Origin: Xylaria sp. FL1777
Taxonomy: Eukaryota > Ascomycota > Sordariomycetes > Xylariales > Xylariaceae
Assembly: GCA_022578965.1 (NCBI GenBank)
Contig: MU400528.1
Span: 248,001-312,000 of the forward strand
Direction of reading: 5' to 3'
Length of the DNA stretch: 64,000 nucleotides
The notes beneath the pieces are model-generated. The model was given only the letters and a program-made list of their open reading frames with translations. It did not search any database and had not been told where the DNA came from. Shown here piece after piece: positions 1 through 10,164 of this stretch. Made by a program: the position numbers and the translations under genes. The first letter of the stretch is position 1. Every line of letters starts with the position of its first letter.

Positions 1-381
1 TCAAGCTTGTATATATTATACTCTACGGGCACGGAAATGGCGCACCCGTACAGCATAGGTCGAGTGCACGAATAAAAATTCTTGCATTACTACTCTAATG
101 TGTGAAATGAAGAAAGCATCTCGCAAAACGCTAGTTCGATGATATTAGAACGCAACGCAATAAGATATGCGATATGAGATTGAGGTCAAGATACTCGCAT
201 CTCGTATTACATTGTCTTCAGTTTCGACGGCTTCATCCATGAGATCCTCCCGTCCCACATCATCCCTGAACCCACCCGTTATATAATTCTTCGTCTCGTG
301 GCTCGGAGGACAATGCGATGCTGCATCATCCCAACAATCCCTCTCAAGCTCCAAGCATCCAGAACCAGCATCCATCATTCC
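1..381. other. 3' flank of the first gene; no gene seen
   Basis: AT-rich sequence downstream of the minus-strand gene that ends at 382. I see no supported coding exon. A plus-strand reading frame that begins near 298 and runs to 1338 is antisense to that gene and is treated as a shadow. Confidence 0.5.
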
Positions 382-2055
382 CTAATCTTCCAGCTCAGCC
401 AGTGGTCCAGCACAGCTATCGGGGGCATAATAGACGCCGCAGGTAGGAAATTCCTTGCGGACGAGGCGGTACGCAGCCTGGGCGTGTGCGACGTCGCGAA
501 AAGAGAGGTGAATAATATCCATCGTCGCAGTCGTCCTCGTGGCCGTCGTCACCGCAGTCACCGGCTTCTTCTTAACGCCCGCGAATTTACAATTCTCGTC
601 CCTAAGAACAATCCATTCCTCAGAAAGCTCGCCCTCATCATCACCGTCGTCGTCGTCGCCGTCGTATTCTTCCCGTCGGGGCGTTCGAGTGACAGCACGG
701 ATAGGGGTAGGGGTAGGGGTGGGTTTCTCGACGCCGAGTTGCACAGTCGCGACGAAATCTCGGATCTGCCCGCGCACAAGACACGCCTCCAGCAAGCGGC
801 CGAACGCGGCGTCGTACCGCGGGAAGGCCAGACACCGCGTGACGCCGCGCGCGGCCACGTCCCCCAGCAGCGTCTCGCAGACCGGGTACGACGGCGTCTG
901 CGCCAGATGCACGCGCGCGGCCCAGCCCCGCACGGAAATCGCGCCGCCCACGTGCCGCGCGTAGGCGTGGGCGTCGCGCTCCCGCACGAAGCTCACGAAC
1001 ACCGTCGTCGCGTTGCCGCGCGCCGCCCGCAGGACCGGCCCGCCGCGCACGCGCGCCAGCACGTCGCTCCACGTCGTCGACGGATGCAGGTCCGAGAAGA
1101 CGACCATGCGGGAGCGGGCCGTCGGCGAGGACGGGCACGGGGACGGGGACGCCGGCTTGTATTGGATCCCGTGCGTGAAGAAGAGCGGGAGTCCGTTTCT
1201 GTTGAAGCGGTTCGCGTACTGGCGCAGGGCCCTGTCGCGCTCTTCTTCGTTTTCCCAGATCTGGAGGTTGGAGGTCTCGCGCTTGGGGAGGGGCGTGGGC
1301 TTTGTTTCTTCTTTTTCTTCTGCTTCTGGTTTTCGTAACTTCGGGTGGTCCTTCTGTGTTGGGACCGTCGCGGTTGCTGGTCGGGCGGAGATGGGGGCTA
1401 GTGCTGGTGTCGAGATCGGTGGGAGGACCTCTGAATCGACGAGGTTGGGGGACTTGGATCTTATCTGGTCCGTACCGTGGCCACTGCTGCTATTAGTGGT
1501 GCTGTTGTTGTTATTGTTGCGGTCGCGGATTACGAGATTGACGCCAGACTCCGGGTGGATCTTATAGTAATAATCTATCCCATGCTCTGGTGTCACGATG
1601 TTCAAGGATCTTTTGATGCTCGCGAACGTCTTGAGATGCTCCTCGAGCCGCTTCACCAAGGCGTTACGGTTTAAGATCCGGGCCTTGATGGCCTCCATCT
1701 TCCTCCGCTTTTCTTCTAGACTGCGTATGAGGCCTATAGATAGGGACAAGGCGCATTTCTTGTACGTCCCGTCTGGGGTGGCGTTGGGATTACACATGGC
1801 GCAGGCGTCGTGCATCGACTTTGGGAGGGCAGCGGCATTGCATACGTCGCAGGAATGTGCGACGTCTAGCAAGTCTGCGGAGATCAAGGCGTTCGTTGCT
1901 CTGATGATGTCGATCTGGTGTCTGACGCGGGCTACGTCTTCTGTGTCCCCGCTGTCGGCGTACCAGGGGGTTGAGACTAGATCGTCAAGACGTCGTTGAG
2001 CTTCACGTCGCATGGCAGCGGCAGCACCATGGCATCCATTTACGAAAGGATCCAT
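382..2055 (-). CDS. Uncharacterised protein with CxxC pairs and an RRM-like domain
   Basis: This is a single uninterrupted frame of 557 residues from an ATG at 2055. Two CxxC pairs (C69/C72 and C85/C88) could bind one zinc. Residues about 110-150 are charged and leucine-rich, suggesting a coiled coil. A low-complexity Asn/Ser/Pro stretch follows. Residues about 316-386 read like an RNA-recognition motif: a beta-strand-like 'MVVFSDL', a helix, then 'TTVFVSF' in the RNP1-like position and a further strand. A second weak strand-helix pattern near the C-terminus may be another half domain. An acidic patch (EYDGDDDDGDDEGE) and a PTPTPTP run lie between them. The RRM call is by pattern only. RNA binding is an inference and the cellular role is unknown. 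The 3' half is clearly GC-richer than the flanks, as expected for real coding sequence. Confidence 0.7.
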   Translation of the reverse strand: MDPFVNGCHGAAAAMRREAQRRLDDLVSTPWYADSGDTEDVARVRHQIDIIRATNALISADLLDVAHSCDVCNAAALPKSMHDACAMCNPNATPDGTYKKCALSLSIGLIRSLEEKRRKMEAIKARILNRNALVKRLEEHLKTFASIKRSLNIVTPEHGIDYYYKIHPESGVNLVIRDRNNNNNSTTNSSSGHGTDQIRSKSPNLVDSEVLPPISTPALAPISARPATATVPTQKDHPKLRKPEAEEKEETKPTPLPKRETSNLQIWENEEERDRALRQYANRFNRNGLPLFFTHGIQYKPASPSPCPSSPTARSRMVVFSDLHPSTTWSDVLARVRGGPVLRAARGNATTVFVSFVRERDAHAYARHVGGAISVRGWAARVHLAQTPSYPVCETLLGDVAARGVTRCLAFPRYDAAFGRLLEACLVRGQIRDFVATVQLGVEKPTPTPTPIRAVTRTPRREEYDGDDDDGDDEGELSEEWIVLRDENCKFAGVKKKPVTAVTTATRTTATMDIIHLSFRDVAHAQAAYRLVRKEFPTCGVYYAPDSCAGPLAELED

Positions 2056-4125
2056 CGTAGTAATAGCGTTAAGAAGGTAATCCAGAGGTAGGTTTAGAGT
2101 GACTGGGATTGCAGGAAAGGTAGGAAGTAAACAGTTATCAAACTACAAGGCCGGGTGTTAACTACTCTATCTGTCAATATAGGACATGAGATCGATGATA
2201 GGTGAACTTGACGAATACATACTGGAGTGAGGAATCGGCAGCGAGGTCAAGCTTAGCGATGTATGGTTGTTGAAGTGGGTTTGCCTGGTACTTGCTGGCA
2301 AATGCACTGTCAAGTCGCTTGCTAATATAAGAGCAGTAACAGGGTGCCTAGTAAAGGTGAGGAAGCTAAGAGGAAGAGAGGATGGAATGAGGCGAAGGAG
2401 AAGGATGGAAGAATGGAAGAGGTGGGAAGGGTTGAAGATTAAATAGAGGAGAGGGATGGAGTAGAGAGTGGGAAGGTACGCCTTGTACCATAGGTAATGA
2501 GAAACGATTATCTATATATGCTGTCAATGGATACTACTATGAGCGAGATCTATTGTATACCCGTGTGCATATTCAATGTGGAAAATTACGGGATGTTACA
2601 GTGCTGCCGCTTGCCCAGGGCCTCGAAGAGCCAGTAGAATAGAAATTGTGCTGAGAGTTGGTGTGGACAATGAAGCCATGCTACTGCTTATGTTTCTTTT
2701 TTTTTTTCTTTGAGGATAGACAGTGGTAAGCTCTGTCGTCAGAAGCAAAAGTAGCTTAAGATGTGGTCGAATGTGGCTAACGTTAGGTAGGTAATAGGGA
2801 AAGAAGAGTTTTTCAGGTCTAAGAACATAATGGATCCCTTGAGACCGAAGCTCGAGTACTAAACGCAGCATCAACATCACGATAGTAGAGGGAGATTAGA
2901 ACTCGTAGATAATGTCTGTGCTCAAGTGTTTGTGAACAATGGTGACAATGGTGATAGCGATGAGTGAATGGAATCAGGACAAACAATTAGACTGGCACTT
3001 GACTTCACCGACGCACAGTGTTAGCACTAGTAAGCGATATTACATATCTTCCTGGAGGTCATTTGGCCTTCCTTATGTTGATACATGATTTCTCCATTGC
3101 AGTTCCGAGATATTAAAAGTCAGGCCTTAGAGGTCGGATCGCCGTTTACTTTGTGAGGGAAAGAGTTGACAAATCAACGATATCAACTAAATATACAATG
3201 AAAACTTCGAGTATGTTCGCCGTGATTCTTTCAACATATTGTCTTGGCTACTGAATTCAATTATATTTCGTATCAATCTTGACTCGTCAATGAGAGGTCC
3301 CTACCAGGACAACAAGTCCCGGCCACGTCGAGGCGTCTGTTTCTGGCGTCGTCGGGTATTGGGACACGCTGTATTTCTCACAAAGGACTTTATTACTCAC
3401 TAGATGTCTTTAAGTTAGTTTGATCGATGGGTTCTTGCTGCATGTAATTCATAGGATAATTGCCCAATTTCAAACTATCAGCTTCACTGCTGATATTTAT
3501 GGGCAGTTTGATAGATGTGAAGCATGAGGAGTGAGTCCAGTAGCCTCCGGTATTGGTTTATGGAACTAAGTTTTAATGGCTAGTTTTTAGATTCGACCAA
3601 GATATTGATATAGCAATGTTGATGGTGGAGTGACATCGGCCTTCCATTATTGAGCACGTTGATTGACATAACAATGGAACTTGTGACAATAGAAGAAAGT
3701 CTTTGAATAGGTACCTGTCTTCAGTTTGGCTGCAACGAAACTTTGTCTAGGGCTTTCCCCATGATATCGTTGCATTGGCAACACTTTCAACCTACCCTCC
3801 AGTGGAAGTAGCACTTTCTAGTGTCCTGGTCTGACCTGAAGGAGCGAATCAGCAAATCACCTGTGCTGAGTTACACATCACCCGCTAGTCAACATCGTTA
3901 ACGAGTAGTATAACGAGTTACAAGAACTTCATATTCTCCCTTCGAAATCCTGATGGTATTTTCTAAGGGAACCAGAGAGGCGGAGCTAAAATTTACATCT
4001 AATCGGTGCTGGCTCTGACTGCTGTGCATACTAGCATATGTGTCTCACTCTATACAGTGATTCGTGATCCATCTTGTTCTTAATCATCCCTGGTGTCGGT
4101 GTGCCACGTTGGATGCGACAAGCCC
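2056..4125. other. 2.1 kb intergenic region
   Basis: Mostly AT-rich with no convincing exon on either strand. The part next to the gene start (2351-2476) is strongly purine-rich on the plus strand, so it is CT-rich on the strand of the downstream gene; such CT-rich promoters are common in filamentous fungi. A 94-codon minus-strand frame at 2596-2880 lacks any recognisable feature and was not called. The sequence at 2900-4100 shows no tRNA, repeat or mobile-element structure that I can identify. Confidence 0.5.
2351..2476. promoter_or_regulatory. Polypurine/polypyrimidine promoter tract
   Basis: About 125 bases that are predominantly A and G on the plus strand, with GGAAGA, GGATGGA and GAGAGG motifs repeated. 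It lies 300-420 bases upstream of the minus-strand start at 2055, so on that gene's sense strand it is CT-rich. CT-rich tracts near transcription starts are typical of ascomycete promoters. No specific factor site is claimed. Confidence 0.35.
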
Positions 4126-4743
4126 CTACACTTGTTTGTCTTTGCAGTGTTGCACACTGTAGAGGAAGTTCTCCTTGTAATACTGCTCTACAGTTCTCAG
4201 TCGATGATATAGGCTTCTAGCTATCTCGCCAACATTGCGTACATCTCTGGATCCCCTGCTGAGACGGGTACACTTCATCACTAGTTGTACGAGATTGCTT
4301 TCCTTTGGCACTCCATATAGGATACAAGGGAGTTCATAACGTACTTCAAAGCTCCCATTATTGGCACGTTGGATGAAAGGAATCTGATAACTTCCGGCAA
4401 ACCCAAACTTTGAGAAGCTATTCGTTACCTTAGCTCGACCATCCTCTGAAGATACCTCAACTATGCCATGTAAGCTGGAGTACATGACACCACTTCCATA
4501 AAATGGTTAGTCCCAACCTCCCAGAAATATCTACATTAGATAGGTGTATGTAACAATTGATTTATTCAAATAGGGATCAATCTTTGATTCTTCCGAACTG
4601 AACACACAACCCGCAGCACTAAAGCCCATCAGTAAAGTGTCTGGCAACAGCATGCAAGCCTCGTTGTGCGTGGGTAGTCCAAGGGGCATCAGGCTTGTGA
4701 CGCCATCTATCTCGTCAAAGGCACCGTCAACTGAGGGAATCAC
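4126..4743 (-). CDS. Possible two-exon hypothetical protein overlapping the next gene antisense
   Basis: Two minus-strand frames can be joined. Exon 1 begins at an ATG at 4743. Exon 2 runs down to 4126. A roughly 60-base intron fits between them: donor GTAGAT, a good GACTAAC branch site, acceptor TCCAG, with matching phase. The product is about 185 residues and carries no domain I recognise. Its first exon overlaps the start of the plus-strand gene at 4652 by about 90 bases. It could instead be a relic or a chance pair of frames. The good branch site is the only strong support. Confidence 0.3.
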
Positions 4744-6163
4744 GGAGGATCCCTATAACTGTTCGCAATACTCTAGTAATAGGGGGCCCAACGACGTGAT
4801 CGCAGGCAATAGCAGTCACTACCCTCACCACTCTATTCATGATGAGATTGACGAGGAAGCATCTAATCAGTCAAGTCTGCCGGTAGCGCCGGTCCTGCAA
4901 CCGGACCAGAAACCGAACTATTCCGTTGTATCTGCCATATCGATACTTAGCTCGGTTATTAGCTTCTTTAATGTAGCAAAACAAGGCAGCTCTAGGGCGG
5001 ACAAAGCCAGGGTACACGAGGCGATGAACCTGATCAGATCATTATCAACAACCAGACCTACTTATGTCAAAAACACAACAAGAACACTCACCCTTAGACA
5101 GTACGAGGAACTGCTTAAATTGATACAGCAATCAGAGGATGACACGCTCTTTCCGAACCAGTTGCGGTACGTTCTTCTACTATATATTATCGTGGATAGT
5201 GCTTACCAGGTGTAAATAGATTCGAGTATACACGCTCTACCCGGCAATTTGAGATTAGGAGGACGACTAATTTGCATAAAGGATTAGTGGACGTTTTCAT
5301 CAAAAAATTTGTCCTGTGGCGAGCCAAACTTGAGGAATCAAATGATCCTAGAATCTCTGACGCCGCTCAGACCCTTCGATCGCACGGCAAACAACACGTT
5401 GAATTTCCTGTTCCTGAAGGGGCGAGGGATATGAAATCCCCGGATGGCGGAATCAAACACGACTGTGACCTTGCATGCCGCGAACCAGCAATAGTGTTTG
5501 AGGTTGGGTGGACTAGCAAGAGTATAAAAGAATTAAAGAAGAGGGCTGAAGCTTACAGTAAGTTATTCCTGGAACTACTCTTTTTAGATTGGAAGAATAT
5601 TCTGTATACCTCGTACAGTCTCGTACCGTTTCAATAGGCGGCTAACTCCGAACAGTAGTTCGTTCAGGGGGCAAGGTTCGAACTGTTGTTGTCATATATA
5701 TGGGTGAAATGGTTGCAGCCGAGTGTAAGAATGAGAGGAGGTTGAAGAAGCTATGCCGCGCTGGCCAAACGAATGAAATAGGGGACTATTCTTACCCTGA
5801 TAACGAAAAAAACAAGACAGGGGGCGCTTCAATTCTCGTGTGGCGAGCACAATTCCGTCAAAATCACAGAGTAACCGTTGGGCGTGTTAATGAAAAGGTA
5901 CAATCACCGTCAACCTTAACACTAAAGCTCAAAACTAATGTAAATGTTAGAAATTCCGAGACACAAAGGGCAACGCAATCCAATCAACATCACTGCGCCT
6001 TTCCCTCGAAGATTGTGTCTGTAACAGCATGGTAGACTCAGTTAAAGAATCTGGAGCAACCCCATTCGAGATCTCATCAGAAGCCTTCTGCGATGCTATT
6101 CAAAGGGATCTTAGAAGTTACCGACTAGGCAGGGCTGAAGAAATAAGAGAAACGGGAAAGTAA
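4652..6163 (+). CDS. Uncharacterised fungal protein with candidate PD-(D/E)XK nuclease-like core
   Basis: Four exons fit with matching phases: 4652-5166, 5220-5557, 5656-5897 and 5951-6163. The introns are 53, 98 and 53 bases; the last two have clear CTAAC or CTAAT branch sites. The product is about 435 residues. Without splicing, the locus looks like three frames interrupted by stops. The N-terminal third is Ser/Asn-rich and disordered. Residues about 145-200 hold 'LTLRQYEELL' and 'LRFEYTRSTRQFEIR'. A core follows with PD (P246-D247), then E266 in 'IVFEVGW', then K272, and a later beta-strand 'KVRTVVVIYMGE'. This order resembles PD-(D/E)XK restriction-endonuclease-like folds (Uma2-like proteins have a similar look). 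I recall similar uncharacterised proteins being common in fungal accessory regions. Nuclease activity is an inference because the ExK spacing is not canonical. The start is the first ATG of the open frame. Confidence 0.65.
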
Positions 6164-6883
6164 GAGGAGGAGAGAGAGAAGCAGAGGGAGGAGGGGGATC
6201 AAGTTCCAAGGGCTACGGAAGCAAAGATGCGTGAGGGTCGGGGATTTACGGCGGCTTCGTGGGACAAGGAAAGCGGTTCTCTACTAGAATCATGGGCGAA
6301 AAGACCCGAAGGTAGCTCAAGCGAGTACCGTTTAGATGCAACAATAATGTGGGAAAGATACATAACACGGGACGTATAGAAGTGTTAGTACGACTCCCAA
6401 GCGCAAGGATAACGAAGAATGTGTATAGATGAATAATATTAATATAAAACCTATGTATCCACTATATAGCCAACCATTAGTTAAACAAGTAATCTTCTTA
6501 TATGTAGCCTAGCGGCTCTTAATCCAGCACCTTGGCCCAGCGCTGCGCATTCTGTCTCGATTTGGCGATATGGCACAAGCACTAAATGTGATAGCAATGG
6601 AGAGATCTCTTGATTACTTAAGTCATATGGCTAGTCAAACTAGGTGGCTTAGGAACCCACCAGAATATATGTGAATAATTGCCTTACTGGAAGACCAGAA
6701 AAGAGAGACAGAAGAATAGAACCGCTCTCAACAAGACCTTGTGGCAAGATCTATAGCACTAAATCCGACACTCTGCCACCACAGTGATTCTCCCACACCT
6801 TTATATCCATTGTACCCTTCTGCACCACGCTCTCTGAGTTCCCGTCACTGCCGCTGTCCCCACTACCTCGAGTATTACTACTC
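6164..6883. other. Intergenic between two genes ending toward each other
   Basis: It begins with a purine-rich stretch (GAGGAGAGAGAGAAGCAG) just after the stop at 6163 and becomes AT-rich by 6430. The stretch could be an extended reading frame if GTAAGA at 6159 were a donor, but I could not find a convincing continuation. Nothing else is seen. Confidence 0.4.
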
Positions 6884-7286
6884 TTAACAGCCCCAAACAC
6901 TCGCAGTCCAATACGTCAAAGGAGAGCCGGGATGAACTGTCGTGCCAAAGCTCCCATCGAAGGTGCCGTACTGGTAGGTAACCACGCCAGTATTCCGGTC
7001 GAAATTCGCGGAATAGCCGGCCACGCAACTCAGCGACTGGGTGCTCGGGTTCCAAACAACATTTTTGTTGGTAATAGAGCACTTTTGCCCTCCGTTGTCG
7101 ATGAGAGCGGCATTAACTATCCCAGTTTCTACAGAAGAGGTCAGTATCATGTATGAAGAGGTTGGGTTTTATATATAAGAGAGACTGACGAGAATTGATG
7201 CTCAAGTCGAATTGGACACATGCGAGAGCTGGCGAGGCCAAGGCCAGGGCGAGGAGGGAAAGCTGGGAGAACTTGGCGAGAACCAT
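6884..7286 (-). CDS. Small secreted four-cysteine protein
   Basis: Two exons on the minus strand (7286-7190 and 7128-6884) are joined across a 61-base intron with donor GTCAGT, branch CTGAC and acceptor TGTAG; the phase matches. The product is 113 residues. Residues 1-22 are a classic signal peptide (Lys, a Leu/Ala-rich core, then an Ala-x-Ala-like end). The mature chain would begin around C23 and contains four cysteines (C23, C49, C67, C113), enough for two disulfides. The rest is rich in Thr, Ser, Gly, Asn, Val and Tyr, suggesting a beta-rich fold. No family is recognised. Size, secretion signal and cysteine count match the usual description of a candidate effector or other small secreted protein; that role is inference. 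A TTG-initiated extension upstream was ignored in favour of the ATG at 7286. Confidence 0.7.
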
Positions 7287-7998
7287 GGTGAACGACAACG
7301 GTAGTATCAAGTTGGAAGATGCTTAAAGGGATGATTCGAAAGGAAAGTGAAATGAGATGCGAGGAGATGCGATGTTTATTTTATAGATATTTCATCTTCA
7401 CTGAAGTTTGCCTGCCAGTGTCATAAATGCCGGCCGGAATTGACTCTTCTACCCATGTCGATTTGGATTCTGCATGGCGTTCAGAATACTGCGTATAGGA
7501 TACTGCGTATTGATTCTATCGTAAGATGTCAGCCGGCCGTTATGATTCTATCACGCGGTCAGTGCGTGGGCGACGACGTTGTATCTACGTCGTGGCCTAT
7601 GGCGCACCTATTAATTGCATTCTGCTACCTTTCCTCTTTTGGTTTTAAACTGCGTTATGTTAGCGGTGATGGAAGAAAAGATTTCGGAACTTCGCTTTTC
7701 TTAAAGGCCGTTATATTCTGTCCGTCTATCGTTTGAAATCTGAAGCGGCAGCGTGTTTGAGTGGTTGACTCGATACTAGCTAAATTCCCCGGAGTAGAAG
7801 ACCGCCCGAACGGCCGCCAGCCAGCCAGCCAGTGCACCGTACTATGCGGCTCCCTAGATGCCAATTGGAAGCCAAACTCACCTCATTGATAGTTCAGCCG
7901 TAGAAAAGGATTCGACAATGAATAGGGGTATCGCGTGGAGGATCGTTCCACCTCGCGGCAGGCAATAATCTGCCCGGACTGAGTACCCGCTTCTTGCC

Positions 7999-8081
7999 AT
8001 CATTGTCACCGCTGTCATCGTTGTCATTGGTTGTCATTGGTTGTCATCGTTGTCACCGCTGTCATCATTATCACCGTTGTC
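7999..8081. repeat. Imperfect 9-base tandem repeat, GTTGTCATC type
   Basis: About nine degenerate copies of a 9-base unit (variants of TTGTCATCG, TTGTCACCG and CTGTCATCG) run without interruption. It is AT/GC-balanced low-complexity sequence in an intergenic position. A length-variable minisatellite is likely. Confidence 0.7.
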
Positions 8082-8405
8082 TACCTGAGGAGCTTCCCCG
8101 AAACCTTTATTACCGGGTGCACTCCTCAGAGAGTCAAATGACCTGCACTGACGAAGGACTTAAGGCTGTAGACATAATCACATGGTACTGCGACAGAAAA
8201 CATGAACAAGATCCCTTTAGACAGGCCATGGAGGACCATTTTACATGGGGTTATTGAGATTACTTCCCGTTTGTTTCGCTCTTTTCCGACCGTAATCGAA
8301 ACCCTAGCGCAGGTCAAACTCTCACAGAAAACAATAGACTCTCTATACCATCAATACATCTTTGCTCAAGGGAATCTACGTTTTTAAAGTCAGCAGGCTT
8401 ATAGT

Positions 8406-8425
8406 AAAAAAAAAAAAAAAAAAAA
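8406..8425. repeat. 20-base poly-A run
   Basis: Uninterrupted run of A. I looked for a retroposon body upstream and for flanking target-site duplications and found no convincing ones, so it is listed only as a homopolymer. Confidence 0.8.
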
Positions 8426-8756
8426 GTAGCCTAAGTAGAAGCAGCATTATTTAAAGCAGGAAAAGCAGCATAACTTAGTAGCTTAATAGTTCTGTTTCCC
8501 TTAATACGGTGCGCCGGTAAAGTTAATATACCAATAGCAAAACGGAGGCCCGGCGGCTACAAGGTAGACTGCACCGCTGCAACCCGCATAATGAGTCAGC
8601 ACAGACTCTCGTGCCGAGTTCCTAATATTACTCTAGATGGCTACCCTCTTTTCGTGATATTGACTCACAATCATCCCCATACCGCCTAGACTACTTCAAA
8701 CCCGAAAACTCTAAGCTCGCAGCTTGATTACAGCTTAAGGGTCAAGTACATGGTTT

Positions 8757-10164
8757 TCAAACGGTGATTGCTTCGTTGGGTAATGGTACGGCCTCCTTCC
8801 CGCAAGTAACCAGTTTGTAATTAGGATCACGAGCATAGTCCCCGATCACCGGGTTGGAAGCCCGAGTCGACTTCGCCGCACGTTTGAGCATGTCATCCCG
8901 ATATGTAACCATTAGCTTTTCCAGGTCGCCAGCTTTTGCGCAAGTGTCTCTAATACGTGTGAGAGTGCGACCAAGACTTAACGCGTCTGTCAGAGCGCAG
9001 ACTCCAGCTTCTCCACGGACTATAGAGAGATAATGTTAACAGATGGGAGACGTACTAACAACAAAATATTTTACATAGATAGGAAATACTTACAAGGGGT
9101 CATGGAGTGTGCTGCGTCGCCGATCAACATGATTTTTCCAGGGGGAAGCTGATTTGCGTCTAACTCAACACTTTGGAGCACGATCCCGGGCTTTCGGTAT
9201 CTCTCAATAGGTACCTTTTCGGCTAGTGCTCGTAGATGCTCTGGATATGACTTTATCTTGTCTCTGGCAAAAGTGGCTAGGTCCTCACAACTTGCACCCA
9301 CAGTCCAATAGGGGCTCTCATCTGTACTGAGCGATATTTGTTCATCAACCCAGTGCAGGATGAAGTAATAATAGCCCGTCTTTCCATCAGGTGACACTTT
9401 GTTAAGTGCTGCAAACATGGAGCACTGGTCTTTCGCGTTGCCCATCACAATGTAGGCTGAATGGCCGAGTTCAAGTTGACGAGCGAAGTCGGCGCCTGCG
9501 AGCTCTATCTCGCCCACCAGGGATCCTACCGGTAACGGTTTCATGACATCCTGGCCGTGCAATATGTGTTTGCGAACTGGAACGATATTTGATTAGTTAG
9601 AGCTCTCAAATTATAGTAAGTTAGGTAAAAGCAGAGGAGTCCGACAAGGTAGTTTTACTTACCCACACTACGAGTCCCTTCAGCGCCAACGAGGATATCT
9701 CCACTCGCGGATGATCCATCCGCAAAGTGTACAACTATCCCCTCGCTACCTTCATCAACGCGGACCACTCGCTTATTATACTGTACTGGGATGAACTGCC
9801 GTAGCCAATCACGTAGTCTCTGGCGATTCGCCCGGACGATTTGACCATCATCGTCGTCGTTAACGCCAATCCGCATATTAGGTTTATTCGCATCGTAAAA
9901 CACGAATTGGGCGGGAAGGTGGTGAAGGGGTATAAGATGGTTGGTTTGGTCGATGGAGCCTAGATCCTCAGGCATGGATGCCCTGAGATCCGCGAGGATT
10001 GGACCGTGCAGCGCAATGGCCCAGCCCTGAGTTCTCGCATCTACGCTCATATCTCGCTCGAAAATTTCAAAGGACACTCCTTCTTTACGGAGAATCTGCG
10101 CGAGGGCGAGACCGCTGAGACCTGCTCCGGCAATGAGCACATGGGGATAAGTTCGTTGAGGCAT
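8757..10164 (-). CDS. FAD-dependent monooxygenase
   Basis: Three exons on the minus strand (10164-9663, 9576-9094, 9019-8757) give 415 residues. The introns are 86 and 74 bases with GTAAGT donors, and both junctions rebuild family motifs. The N-terminal Rossmann motif GAGLSG is at residues 13-18, followed by 'FEIFERD' (the acidic residue binds the FAD ribose). The middle motif is 'GDILVGAEGTRSVVRK', split by intron 1. The second FAD motif GDAAHS is at 320-325 and is followed by 'MTPFRGEAG', split by intron 2. This is the layout of class A flavoprotein (UbiH/salicylate hydroxylase-like) monooxygenases, which use NAD(P)H and O2 to hydroxylate small organic substrates. There is no membrane anchor. 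The substrate cannot be read from sequence. A Zn2Cys6 regulator lies 1.6 kb upstream on the same strand, so a small catabolic or secondary-metabolite locus is possible. Confidence 0.92.

Larger units (their letters stand above)
7287..8756. other. Intergenic region with a GTCATC-type repeat and a poly-A run
   Basis: 1.5 kb between the secreted-protein start and the monooxygenase stop. It holds an imperfect short tandem repeat at 7999-8081 and a 20-base A run at 8406-8425. Short frames here (up to 98 codons) have no signal peptide, domain or splice support. No other feature is seen. Confidence 0.45.

Noticed and set aside
676..715. TAGGGG-like telomere-type repeat
   Set aside because: Only three units and inside a coding exon, where it encodes the PTPTPTP run on the minus strand. 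Not a telomere scar.
298..1338. Plus-strand open frame of 346 codons
   Set aside because: It lies antisense to the 557-residue gene at 382-2055, is Arg/His/Val-rich as expected of a GC-rich shadow, and has no domain.
2596..2880. Minus-strand 94-codon frame
   Set aside because: No signal peptide, domain or splice support, and it overlaps a poly-T stretch.
4637..6035. Frameshifted pseudogene reading of the nuclease-like locus
   Set aside because: Three phase-matched introns explain every stop and frame change, so an intact gene is the simpler reading.
8406..8425. Poly-A as the tail of a retroposon
   Set aside because: No body, no coding relic and no target-site duplication could be seen.
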